64,000 nt of DNA. Source: Aquitalea aquatilis (GTDB lineage: Bacteria; Pseudomonadota; Gammaproteobacteria; Burkholderiales; Chromobacteriaceae). The translations under genes were made by a program, and so were the position numbers. Below the pieces are notes generated by a model. That model did no database searches. It was not told the origin of the DNA and saw only the letters and a program-made list of their open reading frames with translations. This document shows, one piece after another, positions 8,336 to 21,273 of this stretch; the first letter of the stretch is position 1, and every line of letters starts with the position of its first letter. The stretch spans positions 1,550,001 through 1,614,000 of the forward strand of contig NZ_CP039731.1 of the NCBI RefSeq assembly GCF_005155025.1, read 5' to 3'.

Positions 8336-11300
8336 ATGAGTTATTCGTTTACTGAGAAGAAGCGTATTCGTAAGAGCTTTGCGAAACGCGCCAGTGTTCT
8401 CGATGTCCCATTCCTGTTGGCGACCCAGATTGATTCTTATGCCGATTTCCTGCAACTGGGTGTACCGCTAGATCAGCGCAAGGATGCTGGTCTGCAAGCC
8501 GCGTTCAAGTCGATCTTCCCGATCAACAGCCATAATGGCTATGCGCGTCTTGATTTTGCTCACTACATCCTTGGCGAGCCGCCGTTTGACGTGCAGGAAT
8601 GTCAGCTGCGTGGCATTACCTATGCCGCTCCGCTGCGTGCCCGTATTCGTCTGACCATCCTGGACAAAGAGTCGTCCAAGCCGGTGGTAAAAGAAGTGCG
8701 CGAGAATGAAGTGTACATGGGCGAAATTCCGCTCATGACCACCAATGGTTCTTTCATCATCAACGGTACCGAACGCGTTATCGTTTCCCAGCTGCATCGT
8801 TCCCCGGGCGTGTTCTTCGAGCACGACCGCGGCAAGACCCACTCCTCTGGCAAGCTGCTGTTCTCCGCCCGCGTGATTCCTTACCGCGGTTCCTGGCTGG
8901 ACTTCGAGTTTGACCCGAAAGACCTGCTGTACTTCCGTATCGACCGTCGCCGCAAGATGCCGGTGACCATCCTGCTGAAGGCACTGGGTTACAGCAACGA
9001 ACAGATCCTGTCCGAGTTCTACAGCTTCGATACTTTCTATCTGACCAAGACCGGCGTATTCATGCGCGTGGTGCCGGAACGTCTGAAGGGCGAAGTGGCC
9101 AAGTTCGATATCGTGGCTGCCGATGGCAAGCTGATCGTGGCCAAGGACAAGCGCATTACCGCCAAGCACATCCGTGATATCCAGACTGCACAGCTGGATC
9201 GCATCGAAGTGCCGGCTGACGTGTTGCTGGGCAAGGTGCTGTCGCACAACGTCACCAATGTGGATACGGGTGAAGTGCTGGCGCGCGCCAACGAAGAAAT
9301 CACCGAAGAGCTGCTGGCCAAGCTGGCACTGGCCGAGATCGACCAGGTGGAAGTGCTGTTCACCAACGATCTGGACCAGGGCGGTTATATTTCGCAGACC
9401 CTGCGTACCGACGACAGCCTGGACCGCCTGCAGGCTCGCGTTGCCATCTACCGCATGATGCGTCCTGGCGAACCGCCGACTGAAGACGCGGTGGAAGCAC
9501 TGTTCCAGCGTCTGTTCTTCAGCGAAGAAACTTACGATCTGTCGCGCGTGGGCCGCATGAAGTTCAGCTCGCGTACTTATCAGTACAAGTTCGATGAAAA
9601 GACCCCGGAGTGGTTCAAGTCGCTGATTGGCGAGAAATTCGCCCATCGCCGCGACGTGATGGAAGGCACGTTGTCGACTGAAGACATCGTTTCCGTCATT
9701 GCCATCCTGTGCGAACTGCGTAACGGCCGTGGCGAAGTCGATGACATCGACCATCTGGGTAACCGTCGCGTGCGTTCCGTGGGCGAACTGGCCGAGAACC
9801 AGTTCCGTGCCGGTCTGGTACGTGTTGAGCGCGCAGTGAAGGAACGCCTGAATCAGGCCGAGTCCGACAACCTGATGCCGCACGACCTGATCAATGCCAA
9901 GCCGGTGTCGGCCGCGATCAAGGAATTCTTCGGTTCCTCGCAGCTGTCGCAGTTCATGGACCAAACCAACCCGCTGTCGGAAATCACCCACAAGCGCCGT
10001 GTATCGGCCCTTGGCCCGGGTGGTCTGACCCGCGAACGCGCCGGCTTCGAAGTGCGTGACGTACACCCGACCCATTATGGCCGTGTATGCCCGATCGAAA
10101 CCCCGGAAGGTCCGAACATCGGTCTGATCAACTCGCTGTCCGTGTTTGCACGCACCAACGAGTTCGGTTTCCTGGAAACACCGTACCGCAAGGTGGTGGA
10201 CAGCAAGGTCACCAACGAGATCGACTACCTCTCGGCGATTGAAGAAGGTCGTTACGTCATTGCTCAGGCCAATGCCGAGCTGGGCGAAGACGGTACCCTG
10301 ATCGACGAACTGGTTACCTGCCGTGAAAAAGGCGAAACCATTCTGGCTACCCCGGACCGCGTGCAGTACATGGACGTGGCCACGGGTCAGGTGGTGTCGG
10401 TTGCTGCCTCGCTGATTCCCTTCCTGGAACACGATGACGCCAACCGTGCCTTGATGGGTGCCAACATGCAACGTCAGGCCGTACCGTGCCTGCGCCCGGA
10501 AAAGCCGTTTGTCGGCACGGGTATCGAACGTTCGGTCGCTGTTGACTCCGGTACCACCGTGGTTGCCCGTCGCGGCGGCGTGGTGGACTACGTTGATGCC
10601 AGCCGCGTTGTGGTGCGTGTCAACGATGAAGAAGCGGTTGCTGGTGAAGTGGGTGTGGATATCTACAACCTCACCAAGTTCACCCGTTCCAACCAGAACA
10701 CCAACATCAACCAGCGTCCGGTGGTGAAGGTGGGCGACAAGATCGCCAGTGGCGACGTGGTAGCCGATGGTGCTTCCACTGACCTGGGCGAACTGGCGCT
10801 GGGTCAGAACATGACCATCGCCTTCATGCCGTGGAATGGTTACAACTACGAAGACTCGATCCTGATCTCCGAGAAGCTGGTGGCAGAAGACCGCTACACC
10901 TCGATCCATATCGAAGAACTGTCGGTTGTCTCCCGTGACACCAAGCTGGGACCGGAAGAAATCACCCGTGATATTCCGAACCTGTCCGAGCGCATGGCAG
11001 GCCGTCTGGATGAAGCCGGTATTGTCTACATCGGTGCCGAAGTGGAAGCCGGTGACGTACTGGTGGGCAAGGTAACACCGAAGGGTGAAACCCAGCTGAC
11101 GCCGGAAGAAAAGCTGCTGCGCGCGATCTTCGGCGAAAAAGCCTCCGACGTGAAGGATACCTCGCTGCGTGTTCCGACCGGCACCGTAGGTACCGTGATC
11201 GACGTGCAGGTGTTCACCCGCGAAGGTATCGAGCGCGACAAGCGCGCCCAGTCCATCATTGATGCCGAACTGAAGCGCTACCGTCTCGACCTGAACGACC

Positions 11301-12511
11301 AGCTGCGTATTTTCGAAAACGATGCCTTCAGCCGTATCGAACGTCTGATCCTGGGCAAGGTTGCCAATGGTGGTCCGAAGCGTCTGGCCAAGGGTACTGC
11401 CATCGACAACGAATACCTGGACAGCCTGCCGGTCAAGCACGACTGGTTCGACATCCGCATGAGCGACGAAGACATCGCCAAGCAGCTGGAGCTGATCAAG
11501 GAAAGCCTGGTACAGAAGCGCGAAGAATTCGACCTCAAGTTCGAAGACAAGAAGCGTAAACTGACCCAGGGCGATGAATTGCCGCCTGGCGTGCAGAAAA
11601 TGGTCAAGGTTTACCTGGCCGTGAAGCGTCGCCTGCAGGCCGGTGACAAGATGGCTGGTCGTCACGGTAACAAGGGTGTGGTTTCCCGCATCCTGCCGAT
11701 CGAAGACATGCCCTATATGGGCGATGGCCGTCCGGTCGACATCGTGCTGAACCCGCTGGGCGTACCGTCGCGTATGAACATCGGTCAGATTCTGGAAGTG
11801 CATCTGGGTTGGGCTGCCAAGGGTATTGGTGAGCGCATCGATCGCATGATCAAGCAACAGAAGGATGTTGCCGACGTTCGCGCCTACCTGGAGCAGCTGT
11901 ATAACGATACTGGCAAGACCGAAGATCTGGCAGGCCTTTCCGATGCCGAGATCCTGGATCTGGCGGACAACCTGCGCAAGGGCATGCCGTTTGCCACGCC
12001 GGTATTCGACGGCGCCAAGGAAACCGAGATCAAGCACATGCTGAATCTGGCTTATCCGAGCGGCGACGAACTGACCGAGCAGATGGGCTTTAACGAGTCC
12101 AAGACCCAGATGACCCTGTACGATGGCCGCTCCGGCGAAGCTTTCGACCGCAAGGTTACCGTGGGTGTGATGCACTATCTGAAACTGCATCACCTGGTTG
12201 ATGACAAGATGCACGCCCGTTCCACCGGCCCGTACTCCCTGGTTACCCAGCAGCCGCTGGGTGGTAAGGCGCAGTTCGGTGGCCAGCGTTTCGGTGAGAT
12301 GGAAGTGTGGGCGCTGGAAGCGTATGGCGCCGCCTACACTCTGCAGGAAATGCTGACGGTGAAGTCCGACGACGTAACCGGCCGTACCAAAGTTTACGAA
12401 AACATCGTCAAGGGCGAACACAAGATTGACGCGGGCATGCCGGAATCCTTCAACGTGTTGGTGAAGGAAATCCGCTCGCTCGGCCTGGATATCGACCTGG
12501 AACGTTATTGA
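8336..12511 (+). CDS. rpoB: DNA-directed RNA polymerase subunit beta
   Basis: The beta subunit forms half of the catalytic cleft of RNA polymerase. I start it at ATG 8336 ([18 protein letters not shown]) with GGAG five bases upstream, giving 1391 residues, close to Neisserial RpoB; a longer in-frame extension to 8243 has no family resemblance. The rifampicin-resistance region (about residues 530-560) reads [18 protein letters not shown] then [11 protein letters not shown], with the sensitive-type Asp, His and Ser residues intact. It is followed by rpoC after 56 bases with an intervening hairpin. Confidence 0.99.
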   Translation: MSYSFTEKKRIRKSFAKRASVLDVPFLLATQIDSYADFLQLGVPLDQRKDAGLQAAFKSIFPINSHNGYARLDFAHYILGEPPFDVQECQLRGITYAAPLRARIRLTILDKESSKPVVKEVRENEVYMGEIPLMTTNGSFIINGTERVIVSQLHRSPGVFFEHDRGKTHSSGKLLFSARVIPYRGSWLDFEFDPKDLLYFRIDRRRKMPVTILLKALGYSNEQILSEFYSFDTFYLTKTGVFMRVVPERLKGEVAKFDIVAADGKLIVAKDKRITAKHIRDIQTAQLDRIEVPADVLLGKVLSHNVTNVDTGEVLARANEEITEELLAKLALAEIDQVEVLFTNDLDQGGYISQTLRTDDSLDRLQARVAIYRMMRPGEPPTEDAVEALFQRLFFSEETYDLSRVGRMKFSSRTYQYKFDEKTPEWFKSLIGEKFAHRRDVMEGTLSTEDIVSVIAILCELRNGRGEVDDIDHLGNRRVRSVGELAENQFRAGLVRVERAVKERLNQAESDNLMPHDLINAKPVSAAIKEFFGSSQLSQFMDQTNPLSEITHKRRVSALGPGGLTRERAGFEVRDVHPTHYGRVCPIETPEGPNIGLINSLSVFARTNEFGFLETPYRKVVDSKVTNEIDYLSAIEEGRYVIAQANAELGEDGTLIDELVTCREKGETILATPDRVQYMDVATGQVVSVAASLIPFLEHDDANRALMGANMQRQAVPCLRPEKPFVGTGIERSVAVDSGTTVVARRGGVVDYVDASRVVVRVNDEEAVAGEVGVDIYNLTKFTRSNQNTNINQRPVVKVGDKIASGDVVADGASTDLGELALGQNMTIAFMPWNGYNYEDSILISEKLVAEDRYTSIHIEELSVVSRDTKLGPEEITRDIPNLSERMAGRLDEAGIVYIGAEVEAGDVLVGKVTPKGETQLTPEEKLLRAIFGEKASDVKDTSLRVPTGTVGTVIDVQVFTREGIERDKRAQSIIDAELKRYRLDLNDQLRIFENDAFSRIERLILGKVANGGPKRLAKGTAIDNEYLDSLPVKHDWFDIRMSDEDIAKQLELIKESLVQKREEFDLKFEDKKRKLTQGDELPPGVQKMVKVYLAVKRRLQAGDKMAGRHGNKGVVSRILPIEDMPYMGDGRPVDIVLNPLGVPSRMNIGQILEVHLGWAAKGIGERIDRMIKQQKDVADVRAYLEQLYNDTGKTEDLAGLSDAEILDLADNLRKGMPFATPVFDGAKETEIKHMLNLAYPSGDELTEQMGFNESKTQMTLYDGRSGEAFDRKVTVGVMHYLKLHHLVDDKMHARSTGPYSLVTQQPLGGKAQFGGQRFGEMEVWALEAYGAAYTLQEMLTVKSDDVTGRTKVYENIVKGEHKIDAGMPESFNVLVKEIRSLGLDIDLERY

Positions 12512-12521
12512 TTGGGTGAGA

Positions 12522-12544
12522 AGGCGCGGCATCATGCCGCGCCT
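12522..12544 (+). other. rpoB-rpoC intercistronic hairpin
   Basis: AGGCGCGGCA and TGCCGCGCCT form a perfect 10-pair stem around a TCA loop, between the rpoB stop and the rpoC ribosome binding site. There is no T-tract, so it is more likely an mRNA stability or processing element than a terminator. Confidence 0.7.
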
Positions 12545-12567
12545 CCTGTCCCCTGACTGGAGACGCA

Positions 12568-15500
12568 ATGAAAGCTCTGCTCGACCTCTTTAAGCAAGTA
12601 ACGCAAGAAGAAGAGTTTGATGCGATTAAAATCGGCATCGCCTCACCCGACAAGATCCGTTCCTGGTCTTATGGTGAAGTTAAAAAGCCGGAAACCATCA
12701 ACTATCGTACCTTCAAACCGGAACGTGACGGCCTGTTCTGCGCCCGCATTTTCGGACCGGTAAAAGACTACGAATGCCTGTGCGGCAAGTACAAGCGTCT
12801 GAAGCACCGTGGCGTGATCTGCGAAAAATGCGGCGTGGAAGTGACCTTGTCCAAGGTTCGCCGCGAGCGCATGGGCCACATCGAACTGGCTAGCCCGACC
12901 GCGCACATCTGGTTCCTGAAGAGCCTGCCGTCCCGTCTGGGTATGGTGCTGGACATGACCCTGCGCGACATCGAACGCGTACTGTACTTCGAAGCATTTG
13001 TCGTGACCGATCCGGGCATGACCCCGCTGCAATATCGTCAGCTGCTGACCGAAGAAGACTTCCTGGACAAGGAAGACCAGTACGGTGAAGAGTTCGTCGC
13101 CATGATGGGTGCCGAAGCCGTACGCGAACTGCTCAAGCGTCTGAATCTGGATACCGAGATCGAGACCCTGCGTCGCGAGCTGGAAGCCACCAATTCCGAT
13201 ACCAAGATCAAGAAGATTGCCAAGCGCCTGAAGGTGCTGGAAGCCTTCCAACGTTCCGGCATGAAGCCGGAATGGATGATTCTGGAAGTGCTGCCGGTGC
13301 TGCCGCCGGAACTGCGTCCGCTGGTACCGCTGGATGGCGGCCGTTTCGCCACCTCCGACCTGAACGACCTGTATCGCCGCGTCATCAACCGTAACAACCG
13401 CCTGAAGCGTCTGCTGGAACTGCGTGCACCGGACATCATCGTGCGCAACGAAAAGCGCATGCTGCAGGAATCGGTTGACTCGCTGCTGGACAACGGTCGT
13501 CGCGGCAAGGCCATGACCGGCGCCAACAAGCGTCCGCTGAAGTCGCTGGCCGACATGATCAAGGGCAAGGGCGGTCGTTTCCGTCAGAACTTGCTGGGTA
13601 AGCGCGTGGACTACTCCGGTCGTTCCGTGATTACCGTAGGCCCGACCCTGCGTCTGCATCAGTGCGGTCTGCCGAAAAAGATGGCGCTGGAACTGTTCAA
13701 GCCTTTCATCTTCCACAAGCTGGAAGTCATGGGCCTGGCCTCCACCATCAAGGCTGCCAAGAAGCTGGTCGAGCAGGAAGTGCCGGAAGTATGGGACATC
13801 CTGGAAGACGTGATCCGCGAACATCCGGTGCTGCTGAACCGTGCGCCGACGCTGCACCGTCTGGGTATCCAGGCATTCGAGCCGGTACTGATCGAAGGCA
13901 AGGCCATCCAGCTGCATCCGCTGGTCTGCGCGGCATTCAATGCCGACTTTGACGGTGACCAGATGGCCGTTCACGTGCCGCTGTCGCTGGAAGCGCAGAT
14001 GGAAGCCCGCACCCTGATGCTGGCTACCAACAACGTGCTGTCCCCGGCCAACGGCGACCCGATCATCGTACCGTCCCAGGATATCGTGCTGGGTCTGTAC
14101 TACATGACTCGCGACAAGGTAAACGGCAAGGGCGAAGGCATGGTGTTTGCTGACACCAAGGAAGTGCATCGTGCCTACGAAACCCGTCAGGTCGAACTGG
14201 CTACCCGCATTACCGTCCGCCTGAAGGAATGGGAAAAGGACGAGCAGGGCGAATTCCAGCCGGTGATCAAGCGCTACGACACCACTGTCGGCCGCGCCAT
14301 CCTGTCGGACATCCTGCCGAAGGGCCTGCCGTTCGAGCACATCAACAAGGCGCTGAAGAAGAAAGAAATCTCCAAGCTGATCAACGTATCGTTCCGCCGT
14401 TGCGGCATTCGCGATACCGTGATCTTTGCCGACCAGTTGATGTACACCGGTTTTGCCTACTCCACCCGTGGCGGTATCTCGATTTGCGTGGACGACATGC
14501 AAATCCCGGGCAAGAAGGTCGAGCTGCTGGGCGAAGCTCAGAAAGAAGTCAAAGAGATTGAAGAGCAGTACCGTCAAGGTCTGGTTACCCAGGGCGAACG
14601 CTACAACAAGGTTGTGGATATCTGGGGCCGTACCGGCGACAAGATCGCCAAGGCCATGATGGACGAGCTGTCCAAGCAGAAGGTGCTGGATCGCGACGGC
14701 AAGGAAGTGGATCAGGAATCCTTCAACTCCATTTACATGATGGCCGACTCTGGTGCGCGGGGTTCCGCAGCACAGATCAAGCAGCTGGCCGGTATGCGGG
14801 GTCTGATGGCGAAGCCGGACGGTTCCATTATCGAAACGCCGATTACTGCCAACTTCCGTGAAGGTCTGACGGTTCTGCAGTACTTCATCTCCACTCACGG
14901 TGCCCGTAAGGGTCTGGCGGATACGGCCTTGAAGACGGCTAACTCCGGTTACCTGACACGTCGTCTGGTTGACGTGACGCAGGATCTGGTGGTGATTGTG
15001 GATGATTGCGGCACCAATAATGGCTTCGTGATGAAGGCGGTTCTGCAAGGCGGCGACGTGATCGAAGCCCTGCGTGACCGTATCCTGGGTCGCGTGACCG
15101 CGGTAGACGTGGTGGATCCGTCCACTGGCGAAACCGTACTGGAAGCCGGCACCCTGCTGGACGAGCACATGGTTGATGTGATCGACAGCCTGGGTATCGA
15201 TGAAGTCAAGGTTCGCACCGCCATTACCTGCGACACCCGCTATGGTCTGTGCGCCAAGTGCTACGGTCGTGACCTGGCACGTGGCAAGCGCGTCAATGCT
15301 GGTGAAGCTGTTGGCGTGATTGCAGCCCAGTCGATTGGTGAGCCGGGTACCCAGCTGACCATGCGTACCTTCCACATTGGTGGTGCTGCGTCGCGAAATG
15401 CCGCTGCCAGCCAGGTAGAAGGCAAGTCGAACGGTACCGTACGCTTCTCCAGCCAGATGCGTTATGTGGCCAACTCCAAGGGCGAGCTGATCGTGATCAC

Positions 15501-16761
15501 CCGCTCTGGCGAGGTGGTGATCCATGACGACATGGGCCGCGAGCGCGAACGTCACAAAGTACCGTACGGTGCCACACTGATGGTGACTGATGGTCTGGTG
15601 ATCAAGGCTGGTGCAGTCCTGGCAACATGGGACCCGCATACCCGTCCGATCATTACCGAATACGCTGGCCGCGTGAAGTTCGAAAACGTGGAAGAGGGCA
15701 ATACCGTTGCCAAGCAGACCGACGAAGTGACCGGTCTGTCCACTCTGGTCGTGATCGATCCGAAGCGTCGTGCCGGTTCGCAGTCCAAGATGCTGCGTCC
15801 GCTGGTGAAGCTGCTGGACGAAAATGGTCTGGAAGTGAAGCTGGCTGGTTCGGATGCCTCGGTATCCATTACCTTCCAGGTTGGCGCCATCATTACCGTG
15901 CGTGACGGTCAGGATGTGGGCAAGGGTGAAGTACTGGCCCGTATCCCGCAGGAATCCTCCAAGACCCGCGATATTACCGGTGGTCTGCCGCGTGTGGCCG
16001 AGCTGTTCGAAGCCCGTTCGCCGAAGGATGCCGGCATGCTGGCCGAGGTGACTGGTACCGTATCGTTCGGTAAGGACACCAAGGGCAAGCAGCGCCTGAT
16101 CATTACCGATCTTGAGGGTAGCGGTTACGAAAACCTGATCCCGAAAGACAAGCACGTACTGGTGCACGATGGTCAGGTGGTCAACCGTGGTGAATCCATT
16201 GTCGACGGTCCGGTTGATCCGCACGACATCCTGCGTCTGCAGGGTATCGAGGCGCTGGCCCGCTACATCGTGCAGGAAGTGCAGGAAGTGTACCGTCTGC
16301 AGGGTGTGAAGATTAACGACAAGCACATCGAGGTGATCATTCGCCAGATGCTGCGTCGTGTCATCATCTCCGACAGCGGCGACACCGAGTTCATCCAGGG
16401 CGAACAGGTAGAACGCGCCGATGTACTGGAAATGAACGACAAGATGCTGGCGGAAGGTAAGGAACCGGCTCAGTACGAAAACGTACTGCTGGGTATTACC
16501 AAGGCATCCTTGTCCACCGACTCCTTCATCTCGGCGGCTTCCTTCCAGGAAACTACCCGTGTACTGACCGAAGCGGCCATCATGGGCAAGAAGGATGATC
16601 TGCGCGGTCTGAAGGAAAACGTGATCGTGGGCCGTCTGATTCCGGCTGGTACCGGTCTGGCTTACCACCGTACCCGTCGCCGTCAAGGCCTGGGTCTGGA
16701 CACCACGCATTCGCAATTGCTGGAAGAACAGCCAGTAGACGAAGTGGAAAACAACAGCTGA
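12568..16761 (+). CDS. rpoC: DNA-directed RNA polymerase subunit beta'
   Basis: The beta' subunit carries the catalytic Mg2+ site. The 1397-residue protein contains an N-terminal zinc site ([19 protein letters not shown]), the invariant NADFDGDQ active-site loop at about 457-464, and the second zinc site ([11 protein letters not shown]) near residue 887 with an upstream Cys in VDDCGTNNG. The start [18 protein letters not shown] and length match Neisserial RpoC, which lacks large insertions. A strong terminator follows the gene and closes the rplJL-rpoBC unit. Confidence 0.99.
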   Translation: MKALLDLFKQVTQEEEFDAIKIGIASPDKIRSWSYGEVKKPETINYRTFKPERDGLFCARIFGPVKDYECLCGKYKRLKHRGVICEKCGVEVTLSKVRRERMGHIELASPTAHIWFLKSLPSRLGMVLDMTLRDIERVLYFEAFVVTDPGMTPLQYRQLLTEEDFLDKEDQYGEEFVAMMGAEAVRELLKRLNLDTEIETLRRELEATNSDTKIKKIAKRLKVLEAFQRSGMKPEWMILEVLPVLPPELRPLVPLDGGRFATSDLNDLYRRVINRNNRLKRLLELRAPDIIVRNEKRMLQESVDSLLDNGRRGKAMTGANKRPLKSLADMIKGKGGRFRQNLLGKRVDYSGRSVITVGPTLRLHQCGLPKKMALELFKPFIFHKLEVMGLASTIKAAKKLVEQEVPEVWDILEDVIREHPVLLNRAPTLHRLGIQAFEPVLIEGKAIQLHPLVCAAFNADFDGDQMAVHVPLSLEAQMEARTLMLATNNVLSPANGDPIIVPSQDIVLGLYYMTRDKVNGKGEGMVFADTKEVHRAYETRQVELATRITVRLKEWEKDEQGEFQPVIKRYDTTVGRAILSDILPKGLPFEHINKALKKKEISKLINVSFRRCGIRDTVIFADQLMYTGFAYSTRGGISICVDDMQIPGKKVELLGEAQKEVKEIEEQYRQGLVTQGERYNKVVDIWGRTGDKIAKAMMDELSKQKVLDRDGKEVDQESFNSIYMMADSGARGSAAQIKQLAGMRGLMAKPDGSIIETPITANFREGLTVLQYFISTHGARKGLADTALKTANSGYLTRRLVDVTQDLVVIVDDCGTNNGFVMKAVLQGGDVIEALRDRILGRVTAVDVVDPSTGETVLEAGTLLDEHMVDVIDSLGIDEVKVRTAITCDTRYGLCAKCYGRDLARGKRVNAGEAVGVIAAQSIGEPGTQLTMRTFHIGGAASRNAAASQVEGKSNGTVRFSSQMRYVANSKGELIVITRSGEVVIHDDMGRERERHKVPYGATLMVTDGLVIKAGAVLATWDPHTRPIITEYAGRVKFENVEEGNTVAKQTDEVTGLSTLVVIDPKRRAGSQSKMLRPLVKLLDENGLEVKLAGSDASVSITFQVGAIITVRDGQDVGKGEVLARIPQESSKTRDITGGLPRVAELFEARSPKDAGMLAEVTGTVSFGKDTKGKQRLIITDLEGSGYENLIPKDKHVLVHDGQVVNRGESIVDGPVDPHDILRLQGIEALARYIVQEVQEVYRLQGVKINDKHIEVIIRQMLRRVIISDSGDTEFIQGEQVERADVLEMNDKMLAEGKEPAQYENVLLGITKASLSTDSFISAASFQETTRVLTEAAIMGKKDDLRGLKENVIVGRLIPAGTGLAYHRTRRRQGLGLDTTHSQLLEEQPVDEVENNS

Positions 16762-16791
16762 TTTTGCTAAAGCCAGCTGAGTGTTGAAAAA

Positions 16792-16836
16792 ACGCTGCGC
16801 CATCAACGGTTAACGTTGAGGGCGTAGCGTTTTTTA
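16792..16836 (+). terminator. Strong intrinsic terminator after rpoC
   Basis: A 17-pair stem starting ACGCTGCGCC with a single A-G mismatch and one G-U pair closes a five-base loop and runs into a tract of seven Ts; an A-run precedes the stem. It lies 30 bases after the rpoC stop and immediately before the rpsL promoter. Confidence 0.95.
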
Positions 16837-16837
16837 T

Positions 16838-16867
16838 TTGACGGTAAGTGATTGACTAAAATATAAT
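16838..16867 (+). promoter_or_regulatory. Sigma-70 promoter of the str operon
   Basis: TTGACG (16838-16843), an 18-base spacer and the perfect -10 TATAAT (16862-16867) lie directly downstream of the rpoC terminator and about 60 bases before rpsL. This is the strongest-looking promoter of the window. Confidence 0.88.
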
Positions 16868-16925
16868 CCTCCGTCCTTCTGGAGACGTGTTGTCTGCAGA
16901 ATGAATCAACTAGGAACTGATAGTA

Positions 16926-17297
16926 ATGCCAACCATTAACCAACTCGTTCGCAAGGGCCGTACGGTCCTGACCGTGAACAGCAAGGTGCCTGCGCTGGAA
17001 GCTTGCCCGCAGAAGCGTGGCGTGTGCACCCGTGTTTACACCACCACCCCGAAAAAGCCGAACTCCGCTCTGCGTAAAGTGTGCAAAGTTCGTCTGACCA
17101 ACGGCTTCGAAGTGATCTCCTACATCGGTGGTGAAGGCCACAACCTGCAGGAACACTCCGTAGTGCTGATCCGTGGCGGTCGTGTAAAAGACTTGCCGGG
17201 TGTGCGTTACCACACTGTGCGCGGTTCCCTGGATACCGCCGGTGTTAAAGACCGTAAGCAGTCCCGCTCCAAGTACGGTGCAAAGCGTCCTAAGTAA
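16926..17297 (+). CDS. rpsL: 30S ribosomal protein S12
   Basis: S12 lies at the decoding centre and controls accuracy. The 123-residue sequence contains [12 protein letters not shown] and [12 protein letters not shown], so Lys43 and Lys88, the positions commonly changed in streptomycin resistance, are wild type. The C-terminal [13 protein letters not shown] is typical. It starts the rpsL-rpsG-fusA-tuf operon under the promoter just upstream. Confidence 0.99.
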   Translation: MPTINQLVRKGRTVLTVNSKVPALEACPQKRGVCTRVYTTTPKKPNSALRKVCKVRLTNGFEVISYIGGEGHNLQEHSVVLIRGGRVKDLPGVRYHTVRGSLDTAGVKDRKQSRSKYGAKRPK

Positions 17298-17395
17298 TTG
17301 GGATGTATTAGCGGCGGCCTGAGGTCGTCGAGTAAGTGACTGCTTTTAATGGGTGGTCATGAGCCCAAGCTCAACTGAATATTGAAGGAAGTAAC

Positions 17396-17866
17396 ATGCC
17401 AAGACGCAGAGAAGTCCCCAAGCGCGAGATTCTGCCGGATCCGAAGTTCGGTTCCCAAGATCTGTCCAAGTTCATGAACGTAGTGATGATCGACGGCAAA
17501 AAAGCTGTTGCAGAACGCATCATCTACGGCGCACTGGCCCAGATCGAAAAGAAGACCGGCAAAAACGCACTGGAAGTGTTCAATAGCGCACTGACCAATG
17601 CCAAGCCGGTTGTAGAAGTAAAAAGCCGCCGTGTAGGTGGTGCTAACTATCAAGTTCCTGTTGAAGTTCGTCCGTCCCGTCGTATGGCTCTGGCCATGCG
17701 CTGGCTGCGTGACGCTGCGCGTAAGCGTGGCGAAAAGTCCATGGACCTGCGCCTGGCTGGTGAGCTTATCGATGCGGCCGAAGGCCGTGGCGGTGCCATG
17801 AAGAAGCGTGATGAAGTGCATCGTATGGCAGAAGCCAACAAGGCCTTCTCGCACTTCCGTTTCTAA
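17396..17866 (+). CDS. rpsG: 30S ribosomal protein S7
   Basis: S7 nucleates assembly of the 30S head and contacts E-site tRNA; in E. coli it represses the str operon by binding the rpsL-rpsG spacer. The 156-residue sequence starts [20 protein letters not shown] and includes [11 protein letters not shown], both family hallmarks. The 98-base spacer upstream could hold an equivalent S7 site, though I could not identify a specific structure. GGAAG precedes the ATG. Confidence 0.99.
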   Translation: MPRRREVPKREILPDPKFGSQDLSKFMNVVMIDGKKAVAERIIYGALAQIEKKTGKNALEVFNSALTNAKPVVEVKSRRVGGANYQVPVEVRPSRRMALAMRWLRDAARKRGEKSMDLRLAGELIDAAEGRGGAMKKRDEVHRMAEANKAFSHFRF

Positions 17867-17893
17867 GCTCAACCACACAATAAGGTGTAGATC

Positions 17894-19993
17894 GTGGCTA
17901 GAAAGACCCCCATTGAGCGCTACCGTAACATCGGTATCTCCGCTCACATTGACGCCGGTAAGACAACCACTACCGAGCGTATTCTGTTTTACACCGGTGT
18001 TAACCACAAAATCGGTGAAGTTCACGATGGCGCCGCCACCATGGACTGGATGGAGCAGGAGCAGGAACGTGGTATTACCATTACCTCTGCTGCCACCACC
18101 ACCTACTGGAAGGGTATGGGCCTGCAGTACCCGGCTCACCACTTCAACATCATTGACACCCCGGGTCACGTGGACTTTACCATTGAGGTAGAGCGTTCCA
18201 TGCGTGTACTGGATGGTGCCGTGATGGTTTACTGCGCTGTGGGTGGTGTTCAGCCCCAGTCGGAAACCGTATGGCGTCAGGCCAACAAGTACAAGGTTCC
18301 GCGTATCGCTTTCGTGAACAAGATGGACCGTCAAGGTGCCAACTTCTTCCGTGCGGTTGAACAGGTGAAGACTCGCCTGCGTGGCAACCCTGTGCCTATC
18401 GTTGTGCCGATCGGTGCAGAAGACGGTTTCACCGGCGTGGTTGACCTGCTGAAGATGAAGGCCATTATCTGGGACGAAGCCTCGCAAGGCATGAAGTTCG
18501 AGTATGGTGACATCCCGGCCGACCTGGTTTCCGTAGCCGAAGAATGGCGCGAAAAGATGGTTGAAGCCGCTGCTGAAGTCAGCGACGAAATGATGGACAA
18601 GTACTTGGGCGGCGAAGCGCTGACCGAGGAAGAAATCGTTGACGGCCTGCGTCAGCGCACCCTGCGTTGCGAAATCCAGCCGATGCTGTGCGGTTCCGCG
18701 TTCAAGAACAAGGGTGTTCAGCGCATGCTGGATGCTGTGATTGAACTGCTGCCGAGCCCGCTGGATGTTCCGCCGGTTCCAGGTGAGCTGGACGATGGCT
18801 CTCCGGTTACCCGTCAGGCTTCCGACGACGAGAGCTTCTCCGCTCTGGCCTTCAAGCTGATGAATGACCCGTACGTAGGTCAGCTGACCTTCTTCCGTGT
18901 TTACTCTGGTGTGGTGAAGTCCGGTGATACCGTACTGAACTCCGTCAAGGGCAAGAAGGAACGTATCGGCCGTATCGTACAGATGCACGCCAACGACCGT
19001 AAGGAAATCGAAGAAGTACGCGCTGGTGACATCGCTGCTGCTATCGGCCTGAAGGAAGTGACCACCGGTGAAACCCTGTGTGCCGTTGATGCCCCGCTGA
19101 TTCTGGAGCGCATGGAGTTCCCGGATCCGGTGATTCACGTTGCCGTTGAGCCGAAGACCAAGGCTGACCAGGAAAAGATGGGCGTTGCCCTGAACCGCCT
19201 GGCCAAGGAAGACCCGTCTTTCCGCGTACGTACTGACGAAGAATCCGGCCAAACCATTATTTCCGGTATGGGTGAACTGCACCTGGAAATTCTGGTTGAC
19301 CGTATGCGTCGCGAGTTCGGCGTTGAAGCCAACGTGGGTGCTCCGCAGGTTGCTTACCGCGAAACCATCACCAAGACTGTTACTGATGTGCAAGGTAAGC
19401 ATGCCAAGCAGTCTGGTGGTAAGGGTCAGTACGGTGATTGTACGATTACTCTGGAGCCGTCCGGCGAAGGTCAGGGCTACAAGTTCATCGACGAGATCAA
19501 GGGAGGTGTGATTCCGCGTGAATTCATTCCTTCCGTTGACAAGGGTATCCGTAACTCGCTGAGCAACGGTATCTTGGCTGGGTTCCCGGTGGTTGACGTT
19601 ACTGTGCGTCTGACTTTCGGTTCCTACCACGATGTCGACTCTTCGCAGATCGCCTTCGAACTGGCTGGTTCCATCGCATTCAAGGAAGCCATGCGCCGTG
19701 CTGGTCCGTGCATCCTTGAGCCGATGATGGCCGTTGAAGTGGAAACGCCGGAAGAGTACATGGGCGATGTAATGGGCGACCTGAACCGTCGTCGTGGCAT
19801 CGTGCAAGGCATGGACGATGATGGTCTGGGTGGCAAGAAGATCAAGGCAGAAGTACCGTTGGCCGAGATGTTTGGTTACTCCACCGACCTGCGTTCCGCT
19901 ACTCAGGGTCGTGCTACCTACTCCATGGAGTTCAAGCACTACTCTGAAGCACCGAAGCATGTTGCTGAAGCGGTAATGGCTGCCAAGAAGTAA
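17894..19993 (+). CDS. fusA: Elongation factor G
   Basis: EF-G is the GTPase driving translocation and, with RRF, ribosome recycling. The start is GTG, giving [19 protein letters not shown], with AAGGTG upstream. G motifs [14 protein letters not shown] (about 17-30), DTPGHVDF and NKMDR are intact, and the 699-residue length with five domains is standard. It sits 27 bases after rpsG and 75 bases before the second tuf gene. Confidence 0.99.
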   Translation: MARKTPIERYRNIGISAHIDAGKTTTTERILFYTGVNHKIGEVHDGAATMDWMEQEQERGITITSAATTTYWKGMGLQYPAHHFNIIDTPGHVDFTIEVERSMRVLDGAVMVYCAVGGVQPQSETVWRQANKYKVPRIAFVNKMDRQGANFFRAVEQVKTRLRGNPVPIVVPIGAEDGFTGVVDLLKMKAIIWDEASQGMKFEYGDIPADLVSVAEEWREKMVEAAAEVSDEMMDKYLGGEALTEEEIVDGLRQRTLRCEIQPMLCGSAFKNKGVQRMLDAVIELLPSPLDVPPVPGELDDGSPVTRQASDDESFSALAFKLMNDPYVGQLTFFRVYSGVVKSGDTVLNSVKGKKERIGRIVQMHANDRKEIEEVRAGDIAAAIGLKEVTTGETLCAVDAPLILERMEFPDPVIHVAVEPKTKADQEKMGVALNRLAKEDPSFRVRTDEESGQTIISGMGELHLEILVDRMRREFGVEANVGAPQVAYRETITKTVTDVQGKHAKQSGGKGQYGDCTITLEPSGEGQGYKFIDEIKGGVIPREFIPSVDKGIRNSLSNGILAGFPVVDVTVRLTFGSYHDVDSSQIAFELAGSIAFKEAMRRAGPCILEPMMAVEVETPEEYMGDVMGDLNRRRGIVQGMDDDGLGGKKIKAEVPLAEMFGYSTDLRSATQGRATYSMEFKHYSEAPKHVAEAVMAAKK

Positions 19994-20003
19994 TGCGCGC
20001 TGA

Positions 20004-20032
20004 AGCTGACCGGAACCGGTTTTCGGTCAGCT
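20004..20032 (+). other. fusA-tuf intercistronic hairpin
   Basis: AGCTGACCG pairs with CGGTCAGCT (9 base pairs) around an 11-base loop that itself contains part of an alternative CCGG-AA-CCGG stem. There is no T-run; it is likely a processing or stability element between fusA and tuf. Confidence 0.55.
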
Positions 20033-20068
20033 CTGATCTAATGTTCTTTAATTAAGGATTTTTGCAAA

Positions 20069-21259
20069 ATGGCAAAAGAAAAGTTTGAGCGGAACAAACC
20101 GCACGTAAACGTCGGCACCATCGGTCACGTTGACCATGGTAAGACCACCCTGACCGCAGCGATCACCACCATTCTGTCGAAGAAGTTCGGTGGCGAAGCC
20201 AAGGACTACTCCCAGATCGACAGCGCGCCGGAAGAAAAGGCACGTGGTATTACTATTAATACCGCGCACGTAGAATACGAAACCGAAGCACGTCACTACG
20301 CTCACGTAGACTGCCCGGGTCACGCTGACTACGTTAAGAACATGATTACCGGTGCAGCCCAGATGGATGGTGCTATCCTGGTATGTTCCGCTGCTGACGG
20401 CCCGATGCCGCAAACTCGCGAACACATCCTGCTGTCCCGTCAGGTTGGCGTACCGTTCATCATCGTTTACCTGAACAAGGCTGACCTGGTTGACGACGCT
20501 GAGCTGCTGGAACTGGTTGAAATGGAAGTGCGCGATCTGCTGTCTTCCTATGACTTCCCGGGCGATGACACTCCGGTGGTAATCGGTTCGGCTCGTCTGG
20601 CACTGGAAGGCGACCAATCCGAAATGGGCGAACCGTCCATCTTCCGTCTGGCCGATGCTCTGGACTCCTACATCCCGACTCCGGAACGTGCCGTTGACAA
20701 GCCGTTCCTGCTGCCGATCGAAGACGTGTTCTCGATCTCCGGTCGCGGTACTGTAGTAACGGGTCGTGTAGAGCGTGGCATTGTTAAGGTTGGTGAAGAA
20801 TTGGAAATCGTGGGCCTGAAGGCAACTGCGAAGACCACCTGCACCGGCGTTGAAATGTTCCGCAAGCTGCTGGACCAAGGTCAGGCTGGTGACAACGTAG
20901 GCGTACTGCTGCGTGGCACCAAGCGTGAAGACGTAGAGCGTGGCCAGGTTCTGGCCAAGCCGGGCACGATCACCCCGCACACCAAGTTCGCTGCTTCGGT
21001 ATACGTACTGAGCAAGGATGAAGGCGGCCGTCACACCCCGTTCTTCGCTAACTACCGTCCGCAGTTCTACTTCCGTACTACCGACGTGACTGGTGCAGTA
21101 ACCCTGTCCGAAGGCGTGGAAATGGTAATGCCGGGTGACAACGTAGAAATCACCGTAGAACTGATCGCTCCGATCGCTATGGAAGAAGGTCTGCGTTTCG
21201 CCATCCGTGAAGGCGGCCGTACTGTTGGCGCCGGCGTTGTTGCCAAAATCATCGCCTAA
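20069..21259 (+). CDS. tuf: Elongation factor Tu, copy 2
   Basis: Second EF-Tu gene, 396 residues, in the canonical str-operon place after fusA. It carries the same GTPase motifs as copy 1 and differs from it only at residue 9 (Asn) and residue 395 (Ile). Nucleotide differences cluster in the first dozen and last eight codons; the interior shows only about seven silent changes by eye, the pattern expected if gene conversion homogenises the copies. It is followed after 14 bases by rpsJ. Confidence 0.99.
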   Translation: MAKEKFERNKPHVNVGTIGHVDHGKTTLTAAITTILSKKFGGEAKDYSQIDSAPEEKARGITINTAHVEYETEARHYAHVDCPGHADYVKNMITGAAQMDGAILVCSAADGPMPQTREHILLSRQVGVPFIIVYLNKADLVDDAELLELVEMEVRDLLSSYDFPGDDTPVVIGSARLALEGDQSEMGEPSIFRLADALDSYIPTPERAVDKPFLLPIEDVFSISGRGTVVTGRVERGIVKVGEELEIVGLKATAKTTCTGVEMFRKLLDQGQAGDNVGVLLRGTKREDVERGQVLAKPGTITPHTKFAASVYVLSKDEGGRHTPFFANYRPQFYFRTTDVTGAVTLSEGVEMVMPGDNVEITVELIAPIAMEEGLRFAIREGGRTVGAGVVAKIIA

Positions 21260-21273
21260 TCGGAGCAGATAAT

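Noticed and set aside
8468-12568. Very long open frame of about 1366 codons antisense to rpoB
   Set aside because: It is the shadow of strong codon bias in rpoB (rare use of codons that read as stops on the other strand). The translation resembles no protein and has no ribosome binding site. The same applies to the antisense frames opposite rpoC (12643-16806) and fusA (17357-19960).
9900-17250. Rifampicin or streptomycin resistance changes in rpoB and rpsL
   Set aside because: The rifampicin region of RpoB and Lys43/Lys88 of S12 are wild type.
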